Assembly (NCBI GenBank): GCA_045657945.1
Contig: JAZOUB010000035.1
Span: 3,685-67,684, forward strand
Direction: 5' to 3'
DNA length: 64,000 nucleotides
Source of the DNA: HGM04593 sp045657945
GTDB lineage: Bacteria > Bacteroidota > Bacteroidia > Bacteroidales > Bacteroidaceae
The first letter of the stretch is position 1. Each line of letters begins with the position of its first letter. Made by a program: the position numbers and the translations under genes. Positions 44,281 to 53,376 of this stretch are shown here, in pieces. The notes beneath the pieces were generated by a model. That model saw only the letters and a list, made by a program, of their open reading frames with translations, searched no databases and was not told where the DNA came from.

Positions 44281-46311
44281 TTATGATTTTTTCTCAGTCG
44301 GATAACTGATTCTTGTGTGATATATTGCCATGAGCCTCTTTTTGAACACCTCTTTAATGGTGAAGACATCCTGGAATGTCAACGGGCTCATCATCAATTC
44401 TCCCTCTCTGAACTTGGCATCAATGATGTTGTCAACAAGTCGGCATATATTCTCCTCGGTATATTCCTTGATGCTGTGTGAAGCTGCCTCTACGCAGTCG
44501 GCCATCATCAGTACTGCCTGCTCTTTAGTGAAAGGTCTTGGACCGGGGTATGTAAAGAGCTTCTCATCAATAACCTCATCGGGATGCTCGTTCTTGTATG
44601 TGATGTAGAAATATCCTGTCTTGGAAATACCGTGGTGCGTGGCTATGAACTCCTTGATCTTCTTTGGCAAGTTCTCGCGCTCGGCGATGGCAAGTCCGTT
44701 TGTCACGTGCTTGATGATTGCTTGCGCACTCTCAATTGGCGACAGACGTTGGTGTGGGCTTATGCCACCGTTCTGGTTCTCGGTAAAGTAAATCGGGTTT
44801 TCAAGTTTTCCTATGTCATGGTACAACGCGCCGGTGCGTGCTTCAAGTGGGTTGGCGCCAATGGCTATTGACGCCTCTGCAGCAAGGTTGCCCACCTGCA
44901 TCGAGTGCTGGAATGTTCCGGGAACCTCTTGCGACATCCTTTGCAGCAATGGGCAGTTAAGGTTCGACAACTCAATGAGCGTGATGCTTGATATGAACCC
45001 GAATGTTCGCTCAATAATGAACATGAGCGGATAAATGAACAGTGTCAGCACTGTGCTTATTACAAAATAGACATACATCATGCTGTTTATGTTCGAGAGT
45101 CCTCCCGAATTCACCAGTTCATAGCAAAGATACACTGCCGAGTATGTGAGGAATGTAATAGTCACGCACTTGAACATCTGTGAGCGTGACGACAGATCCT
45201 TTAGGCTCAGGATGGCGCTGCATCCGGCAATCAGCTGCAACAGAAGGAATTCGTATGGTGTGGCAATCATTACTGAGCACATGGCCAGTGAGATCGTACT
45301 TGTTACGAATGCGGTGTTCTGGTCTATGAACAGACATAGCGTGATTGGAATAATTGCGAACGGCAGTATGAATACGCTGAACCCGCCATGCTCGGTCATT
45401 ATGCCCACAATCATCGGGAAAATGGTTGCGGCGATGATTGTGAAGATGAACTTGTTGGTGTTGTTCATCACCTCCCTCTTATATGTAGCGATATATGCCA
45501 CGAGTAGAATCAGGCAGATGACAATGAATACCGATTGTCCAAGCAGAATGTAGAACCAGTTGTCCTCTGATTTTGCTTTCTCTCTCTTGTTCTTCTCGAT
45601 GATATATGAGTTTATGGTTCTTTCCGCCTTCCTGTCAACTATCTCGCCATGGCCAATGATTCTCTCGCCGGCTTTGATGTGTCCGGCAAGGCGTTCAATG
45701 TTACCAAGTTGTCTTGCAAGCTCTTCCTGGCTCGCGGTTGTGTCACATGCATAGTTGGGGCGTATCTGCTGTATGAAATCGGCACCACCAGCCTCTTCTT
45801 CCTGTACGCCTTCCATGATGTATTGTTTTGCTTCCGTCACAGTCATGAATGTGACCTCCTTGGGCTCTCCGCTGTTCCTTGCCGCGTCTTTGTATATGAT
45901 TATGGCATTCTGCCTCCTTCCTTTGTGGAGATAAATAGTGTCGGCATCGGCAATTATATAACCGTTCCTGTGCAGCTCAAGCAGCTTGCCCTCCTTGGCG
46001 TTTCTTTTGAATGCGCGGTAGAAATCAATCTCGCTTGCAGTCGGGAGGAACAACTGTTTGAATGTGGGAGCGAAGTTCCTGTATATGCTGTCCTCTTCCG
46101 CGTTAATGTCCGCATTGCTCTTGTAAACGTCGAAATCGAAATCGGCAAGAAGCTGCTCGTGTGGCCACTTGTCTCCGGACTTAAAGTCGAAATGAATGTT
46201 CTTTGCCTTGGGCATAAAAGTAATTACAAGGCTTGCACAGATGGCTATTAGTATTATGCGCGATAATTTCTGTCCGTTTTTCTTTATTATTTCTTTGATC
46301 TTCTCTAACAT
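44281..46311 (-). CDS. pgpH: PgpH-like cyclic-di-AMP phosphodiesterase (7TM-HD)
   Basis: This 676-residue protein has an N-terminal helix, an extracytoplasmic 7TMR-HDED domain (about residues 45-255), a block of seven helices (about 260-440) and a cytoplasmic HD domain. The HD metal motif is ALYHDIGKLENP (about 507), with the downstream MMADCVEAASHS. In Listeria and relatives this architecture hydrolyses cyclic-di-AMP to pApA. Assignment to that nucleotide follows from the architecture. It is likely transcribed alone, divergent from gltX across a 316-nt spacer. Confidence 0.9.
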   Translation of the reverse strand: MLEKIKEIIKKNGQKLSRIILIAICASLVITFMPKAKNIHFDFKSGDKWPHEQLLADFDFDVYKSNADINAEEDSIYRNFAPTFKQLFLPTASEIDFYRAFKRNAKEGKLLELHRNGYIIADADTIYLHKGRRQNAIIIYKDAARNSGEPKEVTFMTVTEAKQYIMEGVQEEEAGGADFIQQIRPNYACDTTASQEELARQLGNIERLAGHIKAGERIIGHGEIVDRKAERTINSYIIEKNKREKAKSEDNWFYILLGQSVFIVICLILLVAYIATYKREVMNNTNKFIFTIIAATIFPMIVGIMTEHGGFSVFILPFAIIPITLCLFIDQNTAFVTSTISLAMCSVMIATPYEFLLLQLIAGCSAILSLKDLSSRSQMFKCVTITFLTYSAVYLCYELVNSGGLSNINSMMYVYFVISTVLTLFIYPLMFIIERTFGFISSITLIELSNLNCPLLQRMSQEVPGTFQHSMQVGNLAAEASIAIGANPLEARTGALYHDIGKLENPIYFTENQNGGISPHQRLSPIESAQAIIKHVTNGLAIAERENLPKKIKEFIATHHGISKTGYFYITYKNEHPDEVIDEKLFTYPGPRPFTKEQAVLMMADCVEAASHSIKEYTEENICRLVDNIIDAKFREGELMMSPLTFQDVFTIKEVFKKRLMAIYHTRISYPTEKKS

Positions 46312-46627
46312 AATCCAATTGTGTGATGTTCAATACGCAAATGTAAGGAAAATAAACGGAATACAAGGAGAATTTAGCATATTTTATAATATTAAGGGTG
46401 GTTTTACCCGGCTGTGGAGGTATGAATCCTCTCCTTTTGGCAACCATGAATGTTGCCTCTTTTCCTTTTGCTTTGTGCTTGTTGAAAAATCTATGATTTT
46501 ATTTTGTCAACCGCATAAGTTATGTTATTTTTGTACTGAATATGCTGTTAATTGGGATGTTTACGGTTGTGCCGGTTGGCGAGCCCCCTCTCCGGTGGCA
46601 GCAGGTTGGTTTTAACATTTGAACACT
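46312..46627. other. Spacer between divergent pgpH and gltX
   Basis: This 316-nt AT-rich spacer contains the gltX promoter at 46504-46533. I saw no RNA gene, conserved small ORF or T-box-like leader. A short GC-rich patch lies just before the gltX start. Confidence 0.5.
46504..46533 (+). promoter_or_regulatory. Promoter for gltX
   Basis: TTG at 46504-46506 and TATTTTTG at 46526-46533, about 95 nt before the gltX ATG. Confidence 0.55.
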
Positions 46628-48145
46628 ATGACTGAAAGAAAAGTTAGGGTGCGCTTTGCACCAAGTCCTACAGGACCATTACATATCGGTGGCGTGAGAA
46701 CCGCCCTTTATAACTATCTGTTTGCGAAGCAGCATGGCGGTGATCTTGTGCTCCGCATTGAGGATACCGATTCAACCCGTTTCGTTCCCGGAGCCGAGGA
46801 GTATATCCTTGAGTCATTCCGCTGGTTGGGCATCAAATTCGACGAGGGTGTTTCCTTCGGCGGTAACTATGGCCCTTATCGCCAGTCGGAGCGTCGCGAA
46901 ATATACAAGCAGTATGTAAAGCAGTTGCTTGATGCAGGCAAGGCATATATCGCATTTGATACCCCCGAGGAGCTCGAGGTTAAGAGAAATGAGATCGAGA
47001 ATTTCCAGTACGATGCTTCTACACGCCTTTCGATGCGTAACTCCCTTGCTATGGATGCAGCCGAAGTTGCAGCCCTCATCGAGGCTGGCCATCAGTATGT
47101 GGTGCGCTTCAAGATTGAGCCGGGCGAAAAGGTTGTTGTCAACGATATTATCCGTGGCGAGGTTACAATCAACTCATCGATTCTTGATGACAAGGTGCTC
47201 TACAAGTCGGCCGATGAACTGCCTACATATCACCTTGCCAACATTGTCGATGACCACTTGATGGAGATTACTCATGTAATCCGTGGCGAGGAGTGGTTGC
47301 CATCAGCACCTCTTCATGTGTTGCTTTACCGTGCATTCGGCTGGGAGGATACAATGCCACAGTTCGCGCACCTTTCATTGCTTCTCAAGCCAGAAGGCAA
47401 TGGCAAGCTCAGCAAACGTGACGGTGACCGCCTTGGTTTCCCGGTGTTCCCACTGGAGTGGAACGACCCAAAGAGCGGTTCAATCTCATCGGGCTTCCGT
47501 GAGAGCGACTACTTGCCCGAGGCTGTAGTGAATTTCCTCGCATTGCTTGGCTGGAACCCCGGCGACGATGTGGAGATGATGTCTTTGGACGAGCTTGTTA
47601 AAAAGTTCGACCTCTCAAAGTGTAGCAAAGCCGGCGCACGCTTCGACTACAAGAAGATGGTCTGGTTCAACCACGAATATATATTGCGGAAGTCTGACCG
47701 TGAGATTGCCGAGATATTCATGAATGTTGTTAAGGCGCATGGTGTCGAGACAACATTGGAGCACCTCGAGATAATCGTTTCCCTGATGAAGGGACGTGTG
47801 AACTTTGTACACGAACTTTGGGATGCAAGCAGCTTCTACTTTGAGGCACCACAGGCTTATGACGAGAAGACTGCAAAGAAGCGTTGGAAAGAGGATTCTG
47901 CCCAAAAGATGACAGAACTTGCCGACTTGCTTGAGAGCCTTGACGATTTCTCTATCGAGAACCAGGATAAGGCTGTCCATGAGTGGATTGAGGCTAAAGG
48001 TTATGGCATGGGCGACATTATGAATGCATTCCGTCTTGCTCTGGTGGGCGAGGGAAAAGGTCCACAGATGTTCCACATTTCGGGTCTTATTGGCAAGGAA
48101 GAAACTTTGTCTCGTCTGCGTCGTGCAATAACAGTTTTGGGATAA
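46628..48145 (+). CDS. gltX: Glutamyl-tRNA synthetase
   Basis: This 505-residue class I synthetase starts at the ATG at 46628; a TTG three codons upstream is in frame but less likely. It has the HIGH motif in PTGPLHIGG (His19) and the KMSKS equivalent in GKLSKRDG (about 262). Between them is the zinc-less insertion usual in Bacteroidetes. The C-terminal anticodon-binding domain ends SRLRRAITVLG. It charges tRNA-Glu. The kdtA gene starts 4 nt after its stop, so both come from one message. Confidence 0.97.
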   Translation: MTERKVRVRFAPSPTGPLHIGGVRTALYNYLFAKQHGGDLVLRIEDTDSTRFVPGAEEYILESFRWLGIKFDEGVSFGGNYGPYRQSERREIYKQYVKQLLDAGKAYIAFDTPEELEVKRNEIENFQYDASTRLSMRNSLAMDAAEVAALIEAGHQYVVRFKIEPGEKVVVNDIIRGEVTINSSILDDKVLYKSADELPTYHLANIVDDHLMEITHVIRGEEWLPSAPLHVLLYRAFGWEDTMPQFAHLSLLLKPEGNGKLSKRDGDRLGFPVFPLEWNDPKSGSISSGFRESDYLPEAVVNFLALLGWNPGDDVEMMSLDELVKKFDLSKCSKAGARFDYKKMVWFNHEYILRKSDREIAEIFMNVVKAHGVETTLEHLEIIVSLMKGRVNFVHELWDASSFYFEAPQAYDEKTAKKRWKEDSAQKMTELADLLESLDDFSIENQDKAVHEWIEAKGYGMGDIMNAFRLALVGEGKGPQMFHISGLIGKEETLSRLRRAITVLG

Positions 48146-48149
48146 TACT

Positions 48150-49373
48150 ATGTACACACTCGGAATATATTTATACATCTTCCTTGCGAAGTTGGTTGCA
48201 CTCTTCGGACACAAGAAGGCGAAGAAGATGCTTGCCGGTCACAAGGAGACATTCCCGATGCTCAAGGAGAAGGTGAAGCCCGGGACACAGTATGTGTGGT
48301 TCCATGCTTCGTCACTCGGTGAGTTTGAACAGGGACGCCCTATGATTGAGAAATTGCGTGCCGAACACCCCGAGTACCGTGTTGTTCTCACTTTCTTCTC
48401 ACCGTCGGGCTATATCCCGGCAAGGAACTACCAGCAGGCCGACATAGTATGCTACCTGCCCTTTGATACAAAACGCAATGTGCGCCGTTTTCTTGATTTG
48501 GTACAGCCCAAGATGGCGTTCTTCATAAAGTATGAGTTCTGGCTCAATTACCTTCTGGAGTTGAAGGAGCGTGAGATACCATCTTACAGCGTCTCTTCGA
48601 TATTCCGCAGGGAACAGGCATTCTTCAAGCCCATGGGTGGCCGTTACCGTTTGGCACTCCATTGCTTTACACACCTTTTTGTGCAGAATGTGAAGTCTAA
48701 GGAGCTCCTCAAGTCGATAGACATTGACGCGGTTACCGTTGTCGGTGACACCCGTTTCGACCGCGTGACCAAGATTCTTGAGCAGGCACGCCAGCTTCCT
48801 TTGGTCGATGCCTTTGCCGAGGGCGACCGCAAAGTCTTTGTCGTTGGTAGCTCATGGGGCGATGACGAGGCTGTGTATATGCCATTCTTCAACAGGCATC
48901 GCGAGTGGAAGCTCATCATAGCGTCGCACGAGGTGAACGAAGAGCGTGTAGCCCGTATCATTGACCAGTACGAAGGTAAGTGCGTGCGCTATTCAACCGC
49001 AACGATGGAAGAGGTCGTCCAGGCCGACTGTCTCATTGTCGATTGCTATGGCCTTCTCTCGTCAATATACCGTTATGGCGACATGGCTTATGTTGGTGGC
49101 GGTTTTGGCGTAGGTATCCATAATGTGCTCGAGGCTGCAGTCTATGGCATTCCCGTGTTCTTTGGTCCTAACAACCGCAAGTTCCAGGAGGCGCAGTTGC
49201 TCAAGGAGTGTGGCGGTGGCATTGAGATAATTGCTACATGCGACATTGAGGACAAGATGAACGCTTTTGCAGCCGATGAGTCATTGCTCAAACGTGCCGG
49301 TAAAGCTGCCGGTGATCTGGTTTCGACCAATGCCGGTGCAACAGCAAGGATATTCAAGCATCTTGGATTATAA
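48150..49373 (+). CDS. kdtA: 3-deoxy-D-manno-octulosonic acid transferase
   Basis: This 407-residue GT30 glycosyltransferase transfers Kdo from CMP-Kdo to lipid A at the inner face of the cytoplasmic membrane. It has the N-terminal signal-anchor-like helix (IYLYIFLAKLVALFG), WFHASSLGEFEQGRP (about 50-64) with the catalytic Glu, the ARNYQQADIVCYLPFD region, and the C-terminal AYVGGGFGVGIHNVLEAAVYGIPVFFG substrate-binding stretch. It sits 4 nt after gltX and 47 nt before mdh. Full length. Confidence 0.95.
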   Translation: MYTLGIYLYIFLAKLVALFGHKKAKKMLAGHKETFPMLKEKVKPGTQYVWFHASSLGEFEQGRPMIEKLRAEHPEYRVVLTFFSPSGYIPARNYQQADIVCYLPFDTKRNVRRFLDLVQPKMAFFIKYEFWLNYLLELKEREIPSYSVSSIFRREQAFFKPMGGRYRLALHCFTHLFVQNVKSKELLKSIDIDAVTVVGDTRFDRVTKILEQARQLPLVDAFAEGDRKVFVVGSSWGDDEAVYMPFFNRHREWKLIIASHEVNEERVARIIDQYEGKCVRYSTATMEEVVQADCLIVDCYGLLSSIYRYGDMAYVGGGFGVGIHNVLEAAVYGIPVFFGPNNRKFQEAQLLKECGGGIEIIATCDIEDKMNAFAADESLLKRAGKAAGDLVSTNAGATARIFKHLGL

Positions 49374-49420
49374 TTGAAAAAGAAATATTCATTTAATACA
49401 AACCTTTAAATTCTAAAGTT

Positions 49421-50413
49421 ATGAAATTTTTGACAGATGAGAAATTGGTGATTGTCGGTGCTGCCGGTATGATTGGTTCAAACATGGCTCAGTCTGCCTT
49501 GATGATGGGCTTGACAAGCAACCTCTGCCTCTATGATGTATTCTCTCCCGAGGGTGTTGCCGAGGAGATGCGTCAGAGCGGTTTCGACAATGTGAATATC
49601 ACAGCAACAACAGATGTAGCCGAGGCATTCAAGGATGCAAAATATATCATCTCTTCAGGTGGCGCTCCTCGCAAGGAGGGTATGACACGTGAGGATTTGC
49701 TCGCCGGTAACTGCAAGATTGCCGAGGAACTCGGTAAGAATATCAAGACATACTGCCCAGATGTTAAGCACGTAGTTATCATCTTTAACCCAGCCGATTT
49801 GACAGGTCTTGTAACACTTCTCTACTCAGGTTTGAAACCAGGTCAGGTTACAACACTTGCAGGTCTCGACTCTACACGCTTGCAGAATGCTCTTGCCAAG
49901 AAGTTCGGTGTAATGATGAGCGAGGTTACAGGTTGTGCTACCTATGGTGGCCACGGCGAGCAGATGGCTGTGTTCGGTAGCGCAGTAAAGGTTGCCGGCA
50001 AGCCATTGACCGACCTCATTGGTACAGCAGAGTTTCCCGAGGAGGAGTGGGAGCAGATGAAGAAGGATGTTACACAGGGTGGTGCAGCTATCATCAAGCT
50101 CCGTGGCCGTTCTTCATTCCAGAGCCCTTCATACCTTTCAGTTGAGATGATTCGTTCTGTTATGGGTGGTGAAACATTCCGTTACCCTGCAGGTACATAT
50201 GTATCTAACGAGAAGTACAACCACATCATGATGGCTATGGACACAGTTCTCGACGCTAACGGCTGCTCATACAAGATGCCTGTTGGTACAGACGAGGAGA
50301 TTGCCAAGCTCGATGCAAGCTACGCTCACCTCTGCAAGATGCGTGACGAGCTCGTTACTCTGAACATTGTTCCTGCAATCGAGGAGTGGAGCAGCATCAA
50401 TCCTAACCTTTAA
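49421..50413 (+). CDS. mdh: Malate dehydrogenase
   Basis: This 330-residue NAD-dependent dehydrogenase interconverts malate and oxaloacetate. In gut Bacteroidales that step lies on the reductive branch to fumarate and succinate. It has an N-terminal dinucleotide fold (LVIVGAAGMIGSNMAQ, 9-24), the DSTRLQNALAKKFGV loop (about 150) with the substrate Arg, and GGHGEQMAVF carrying the catalytic His (about 185). It belongs to the long malate/lactate type seen across Bacteroidetes. A strong terminator follows. Confidence 0.94.
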   Translation: MKFLTDEKLVIVGAAGMIGSNMAQSALMMGLTSNLCLYDVFSPEGVAEEMRQSGFDNVNITATTDVAEAFKDAKYIISSGGAPRKEGMTREDLLAGNCKIAEELGKNIKTYCPDVKHVVIIFNPADLTGLVTLLYSGLKPGQVTTLAGLDSTRLQNALAKKFGVMMSEVTGCATYGGHGEQMAVFGSAVKVAGKPLTDLIGTAEFPEEEWEQMKKDVTQGGAAIIKLRGRSSFQSPSYLSVEMIRSVMGGETFRYPAGTYVSNEKYNHIMMAMDTVLDANGCSYKMPVGTDEEIAKLDASYAHLCKMRDELVTLNIVPAIEEWSSINPNL

Positions 50414-50477
50414 TATATTATAAGGTAGTATATGGAAGTTGACTAAAAGGCTCTTTTTATTCAAACTTCAACAATAA

Positions 50478-50515
50478 GATGGTGACCCGGAAGAAACGGG
50501 TCACCATCCTTTTTT
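50478..50515 (+). terminator. Terminator after mdh
   Basis: GATGGTGACCCG (50478-50489) pairs with CGGGTCACCATC (50497-50508) and is followed by CTTTTTTG. Confidence 0.9.
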
Positions 50516-50567
50516 GTGTTATAATCCAAACTTTTGCCTCTTTGATGCAAAAAACGGCCGAAATGTT

Positions 50568-50597
50568 TTGCTATTTGAGAAAATGTATCTACTTTTG
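50568..50597 (+). promoter_or_regulatory. Promoter for rpsU
   Basis: TTG at 50568-50570 and TACTTTTG at 50590-50597. The ATG of rpsU is at 50652, after a leader of about 50 nt. Confidence 0.6.
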
Positions 50598-50651
50598 CGC
50601 TGCATTTTGTCTAAAGTGAAAAATAATATAAACTAAATAATTAAATAGGAA

Positions 50652-50843
50652 ATGATTGTAGTACCTGTTAAAGAGGGCGAGAATATTGAAAGAGCTCTCA
50701 AGAAATTCAAGAGAAAATTCGAGAAAACCGGTGTAGTTAAGGAGTTGCGCGCTCGTCAGCAGTTTGACAAGCCTTCAGTTTTGAAGCGTTTGAAGATGGA
50801 GCACGCTGTATATGTACAGAAGCTTCGCGCAAACGAGGAATAA
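50652..50843 (+). CDS. rpsU: 30S ribosomal protein S21
   Basis: This 63-residue basic protein starts MIVVPVKEGENIERALKKFK and has the S21 helix and C-terminal RLKMEHAVYVQKLR. S21 sits near the anti-Shine-Dalgarno end of 16S rRNA. In Bacteroidetes it is thought to contribute to weak Shine-Dalgarno use, in line with the A-rich leaders throughout this window. It heads the rpsU-xerC-hpf group. Confidence 0.97.
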   Translation: MIVVPVKEGENIERALKKFKRKFEKTGVVKELRARQQFDKPSVLKRLKMEHAVYVQKLRANEE

Positions 50844-50880
50844 TTTCCCGTTTTTCTTGTTTTTTAATTAAAACTGATTT

Positions 50881-50921
50881 ATATTCGTTGCCGAAAGACC
50901 ATTTCTTTCGGCAACGAATAT
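50881..50921 (+). promoter_or_regulatory. Stem-loop overlapping the xerC start codon
   Basis: ATATTCGTTGCCGAAAG (50881-50897) pairs perfectly with CTTTCGGCAACGAATAT (50905-50921) across a 7-nt loop. The last two bases of the 3' arm are the A and T of the xerC ATG. No T run follows, so it may mask ribosome access or trim the transcript rather than act as a plain terminator. Confidence 0.7.
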
Positions 50922-51810
50922 GTTTATAGACTCATTTATCGGGTATCTGCGAACCGAGAGGCTCTATTCCGTTCATACGCTAAGGGCGTATGAAAACGAC
51001 CTCCTCGCGTTCAAGGACTATGTGGCCCGCATGGATGAGTCGCTTTTATTTTGGGAAGCCGATGTCGATGTCGTGCGCTCGTGGATGGTGTCGTTGATGG
51101 ATGCCGGCGCTGCACCGTCGTCCGTTAACCGCAAGCTCAGTTCCCTGCGCTCGTTCTTCGACTTTTTGCGCCGCGAGGGCAAAATCATGGAAAATCCTAT
51201 TCAGAACCTCAAAGGGCCCAAGTGCAGGAAGAAGCTCCCGACGTTCGTTAAGGAAGATGAGATGGATGCACTCCTTGATGATGTCGATTTCGGTTCGGGC
51301 TATTCCGCTTGTCGCGACAGGATGATAATACGACTGTTCTACGAGACCGGTATCCGTCTCTCCGAGCTTGTCTCCATGGATGTGGCATCGGTTGATATTG
51401 GGGCTTCGGTGATCAAGGTTCTTGGAAAACGCAACCGCCAGCGCATAATTCCCTTTGCTGCAGGTCTCAAGGCTGCGCTTGAGGAGTATATGCAAGCCCG
51501 TGAACAGTTTGCTGCGCAGGATAGTCAGGCGCTGTTTCTTTCGGATAAGGGAGCGCGCGTAACGCCGGGAACCATTTACCGCATGGTGAACAGTCGTCTT
51601 TCGATTGTCACCTCGGTGAAGAAAAAGAGCCCTCATGTGCTGCGGCATTCGTTTGCTACAGCCATGCTCAACAACAATGCCGAGATTGGGGCTGTTAAAG
51701 AGTTGTTGGGGCATCGTCAGCTTGCCACCACAGAGATATACACTCACCTTAGTTTTGAGGATTTGAAAGGATTTTATGAAAAGGCTCATCCCAGAGCCGG
51801 TAAACAATAA
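50920..51810 (+). CDS. xerC: Tyrosine recombinase XerC
   Basis: This 296-residue tyrosine recombinase has the N-terminal SAM-like core-binding domain (about 1-85). In the catalytic domain the Arg is in ETGIRLSELVSMD (about 148), a Lys lies near KVLGKRNRQR, HVLRHSFATAMLNN carries His and Arg (about 243), LLGHRQLATTEIYTHL carries the second His, and the nucleophile Tyr is in that same string. Position between rpsU and hpf is the usual place of the chromosomal dimer-resolution recombinase in Bacteroidales, so a housekeeping role at dif is likely. Its start codon lies in a hairpin arm. Confidence 0.93.
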   Translation: MFIDSFIGYLRTERLYSVHTLRAYENDLLAFKDYVARMDESLLFWEADVDVVRSWMVSLMDAGAAPSSVNRKLSSLRSFFDFLRREGKIMENPIQNLKGPKCRKKLPTFVKEDEMDALLDDVDFGSGYSACRDRMIIRLFYETGIRLSELVSMDVASVDIGASVIKVLGKRNRQRIIPFAAGLKAALEEYMQAREQFAAQDSQALFLSDKGARVTPGTIYRMVNSRLSIVTSVKKKSPHVLRHSFATAMLNNNAEIGAVKELLGHRQLATTEIYTHLSFEDLKGFYEKAHPRAGKQ

Positions 51811-51828
51811 ATTATAGGAGGTTTAATT

Positions 51829-52116
51829 ATGGTAACAAGAATTCAATCTGTTCATTTCGATGCATCACAGCAGTTGATGGAGTTCGTGGAGAAAAAAGTT
51901 GCGAAGTTGGACAAACTTTGTGAAGGTGCGACAGCCCTTGAGGTTACAATGAAACTGATTAAGCCCGAGACCGCCAAGAACAAGGAAGTCGCTTTGCGCG
52001 TTTCGGCTGCCGGCGGCGATCTTTTTGCCTCAAAGATTAGTGACACCTTTGAAGATGCGCTTCTTGGTGCAATTGACGCTGTAAAGACACAGGCCGAGAA
52101 GAACAAGAACAAATAA
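51829..52116 (+). CDS. hpf: Ribosome hibernation factor, short HPF/RaiA
   Basis: This 95-residue protein is of the HPF/YfiA family, with the typical beta-alpha-beta-beta-beta-alpha pattern (TRIQSVHFDASQQLMEFVEKK, then EVTMKLIKPE and DAVKTQAEKNKNK). It binds the 30S subunit in stationary phase and blocks tRNA and mRNA sites. It is 18 nt after xerC and closed by a strong terminator. Confidence 0.93.
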   Translation: MVTRIQSVHFDASQQLMEFVEKKVAKLDKLCEGATALEVTMKLIKPETAKNKEVALRVSAAGGDLFASKISDTFEDALLGAIDAVKTQAEKNKNK

Positions 52117-52138
52117 AGCCTTTGCATATATGTAACGC

Positions 52139-52173
52139 ACGCAGCCGCCAATTGGCGGCTGCGTTGTTTTTTT
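52139..52173 (+). terminator. Terminator after hpf
   Basis: ACGCAGCCGCC and GGCGGCTGCGT form a stem around AATT, followed by a T-rich run ending at about 52173. It marks the edge of the housekeeping block. Confidence 0.88.
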
Positions 52174-52176
52174 AAC

Positions 52177-52346
52177 TTGCGACCTATCACTGCGCGCACT
52201 GTCGATGCCTTTTGGCATTCACCTTTGCTCTTTTATCTTTGCTCTTTGACATCACGCGCTTTCCGTGACCCGCACGGCACGACTACACCGTGCTACGTGC
52301 GACCTATCACTGCGCGCAATGTCGATGCCTTTTGGCATTCACCTTT
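52177..52346. repeat. Left repeat block: inverted-repeat arm plus partial tandem copy
   Basis: Bases 52219-52346 are the reverse complement of 53757-53884 with 3 mismatches in 128. A 50-bp part of the arm (52297-52346) is repeated directly at 52177-52226, a 120-bp period, with two differences. The unit holds small palindromes: ATGCCTTTTGGCAT, and GCACG/CGTGC around a 7-nt loop. The arm encodes the last residues of the minus-strand AraC-type protein. Confidence 0.92.
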
Positions 52347-53216
52347 CAACTCTCCCTTTTTCACCTTGCGTATCACGGCTGTTGGCGAGAGATTCCAGAA
52401 TCGCTTTGTCAGGTCGTTCAACCGTTGGGGCGGTAGTTCCAGTTCATTTGCAATGTGGCTTGCCGTCACTAAGTGCTCCTGCGCCATCTCAATTATTGTA
52501 GCCTTTATCCTCTCGTCGAGCCATTTCTTAGGCTTCATACCATATATAGCCATGAACTTGTTGTTGAAGGTAGCCACCGACAGCCCCGACAATGTAATCA
52601 GTCGCGACACATTACCCTTTGCCTCAAGGTAATTGTTCTCAATGAACGACTCAAAGTCGGCACCACCCGACAGTATCGGGCGCATGAAAGCCGTAATGTC
52701 ATCCTTTGCATAGTACGATGACATGATGTGAAAGAAGTAACTGTTCCATATATGGCATATACCACTGTGCCTTAGTTTTTGTTCGTGTATCTGCGTGTGA
52801 ATAAGCATCAACAGGTCATCCATCGCCTTGCAGATAGGCAGCGTGTTGAACGAATAACCCTTTTTTGATGCGTGCTTGCAGAAGTATTCGAGCATCTCCT
52901 TGTCGCTGCGTATTATGGTAGTGGTGAATGCAAACATAATCACATCGGCATCCTCAACAGCCAACATATCAAACACACCCGCCTTTGGAACAAGCGCCAT
53001 AGTGCCTTCGCCAATAACCTTGTTCTGGTACAATCGCGTACTGAGCTTGATAGCCCCCTTCTTTATCGAAAGAATATAATAATGCTTTGTCGATGGCTCC
53101 CGGTAATGCTCATCCTTGGTCATCGTAATGTGCGCAAACCCCGTTTCGTGCCCGTTCATGCGGCTCGCCATCTGCACAGCACCCTTTTTGCGTGTAATTT
53201 TTATCGGCTTTGGCAT
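52293..53216 (-). CDS. AraC-family regulator
   Basis: This 307-residue regulator has an N-terminal cupin-like sensing region (about 20-130: TKHYYILSIKKGAIKLSTR, then GTMALVPKAGVFDML) and a C-terminal double HTH. The HTH spans NVSRLITLSGLSVATFNNKF (about 202) and the second helix-turn-helix (HLVTASHIANELELPPQRLN, with TKRFWNLSPTAVIRKVKKG). Its last 17 residues, from KGECQKASTL on, are encoded by the inverted-repeat arm, so the native end has probably been replaced. It is divergent from a short AraC-like gene across 160 nt, and both point outward into the repeat arms. Confidence 0.85.
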   Translation of the reverse strand: MPKPIKITRKKGAVQMASRMNGHETGFAHITMTKDEHYREPSTKHYYILSIKKGAIKLSTRLYQNKVIGEGTMALVPKAGVFDMLAVEDADVIMFAFTTTIIRSDKEMLEYFCKHASKKGYSFNTLPICKAMDDLLMLIHTQIHEQKLRHSGICHIWNSYFFHIMSSYYAKDDITAFMRPILSGGADFESFIENNYLEAKGNVSRLITLSGLSVATFNNKFMAIYGMKPKKWLDERIKATIIEMAQEHLVTASHIANELELPPQRLNDLTKRFWNLSPTAVIRKVKKGELKGECQKASTLRAVIGRT

Positions 53217-53338
53217 AGTTGTAATATATTGATACCCAAACGGATACCCCCTACTGAAAATAAAAATCGTTAAAGTGTATATAAAAAACGTTACTTCGAT
53301 TTTAGTGCGAAATTAATATTTTTTCTAAAAAAACAACA

Positions 53339-53346
53339 TATTTTTG
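53339..53346 (+). promoter_or_regulatory. -7 box for the short AraC-like gene
   Basis: TATTTTTG, a full match, lies 30 nt before the ATG at 53377 within the 160-bp AT-rich divergent spacer. No TTG box was found at the right distance, as would suit an activator-dependent promoter. Confidence 0.45.
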
Positions 53347-53376
53347 GCACCGAAACAATAAACGACCGACCAAAAT

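Noticed and set aside
50920..51810. XerC as the invertase for the nearby inverted-repeat segment
   Set aside because: Its place between rpsU and hpf is the usual housekeeping position, and the 128-bp arms do not look like dif or short Xer core sites. Closeness alone is not evidence.
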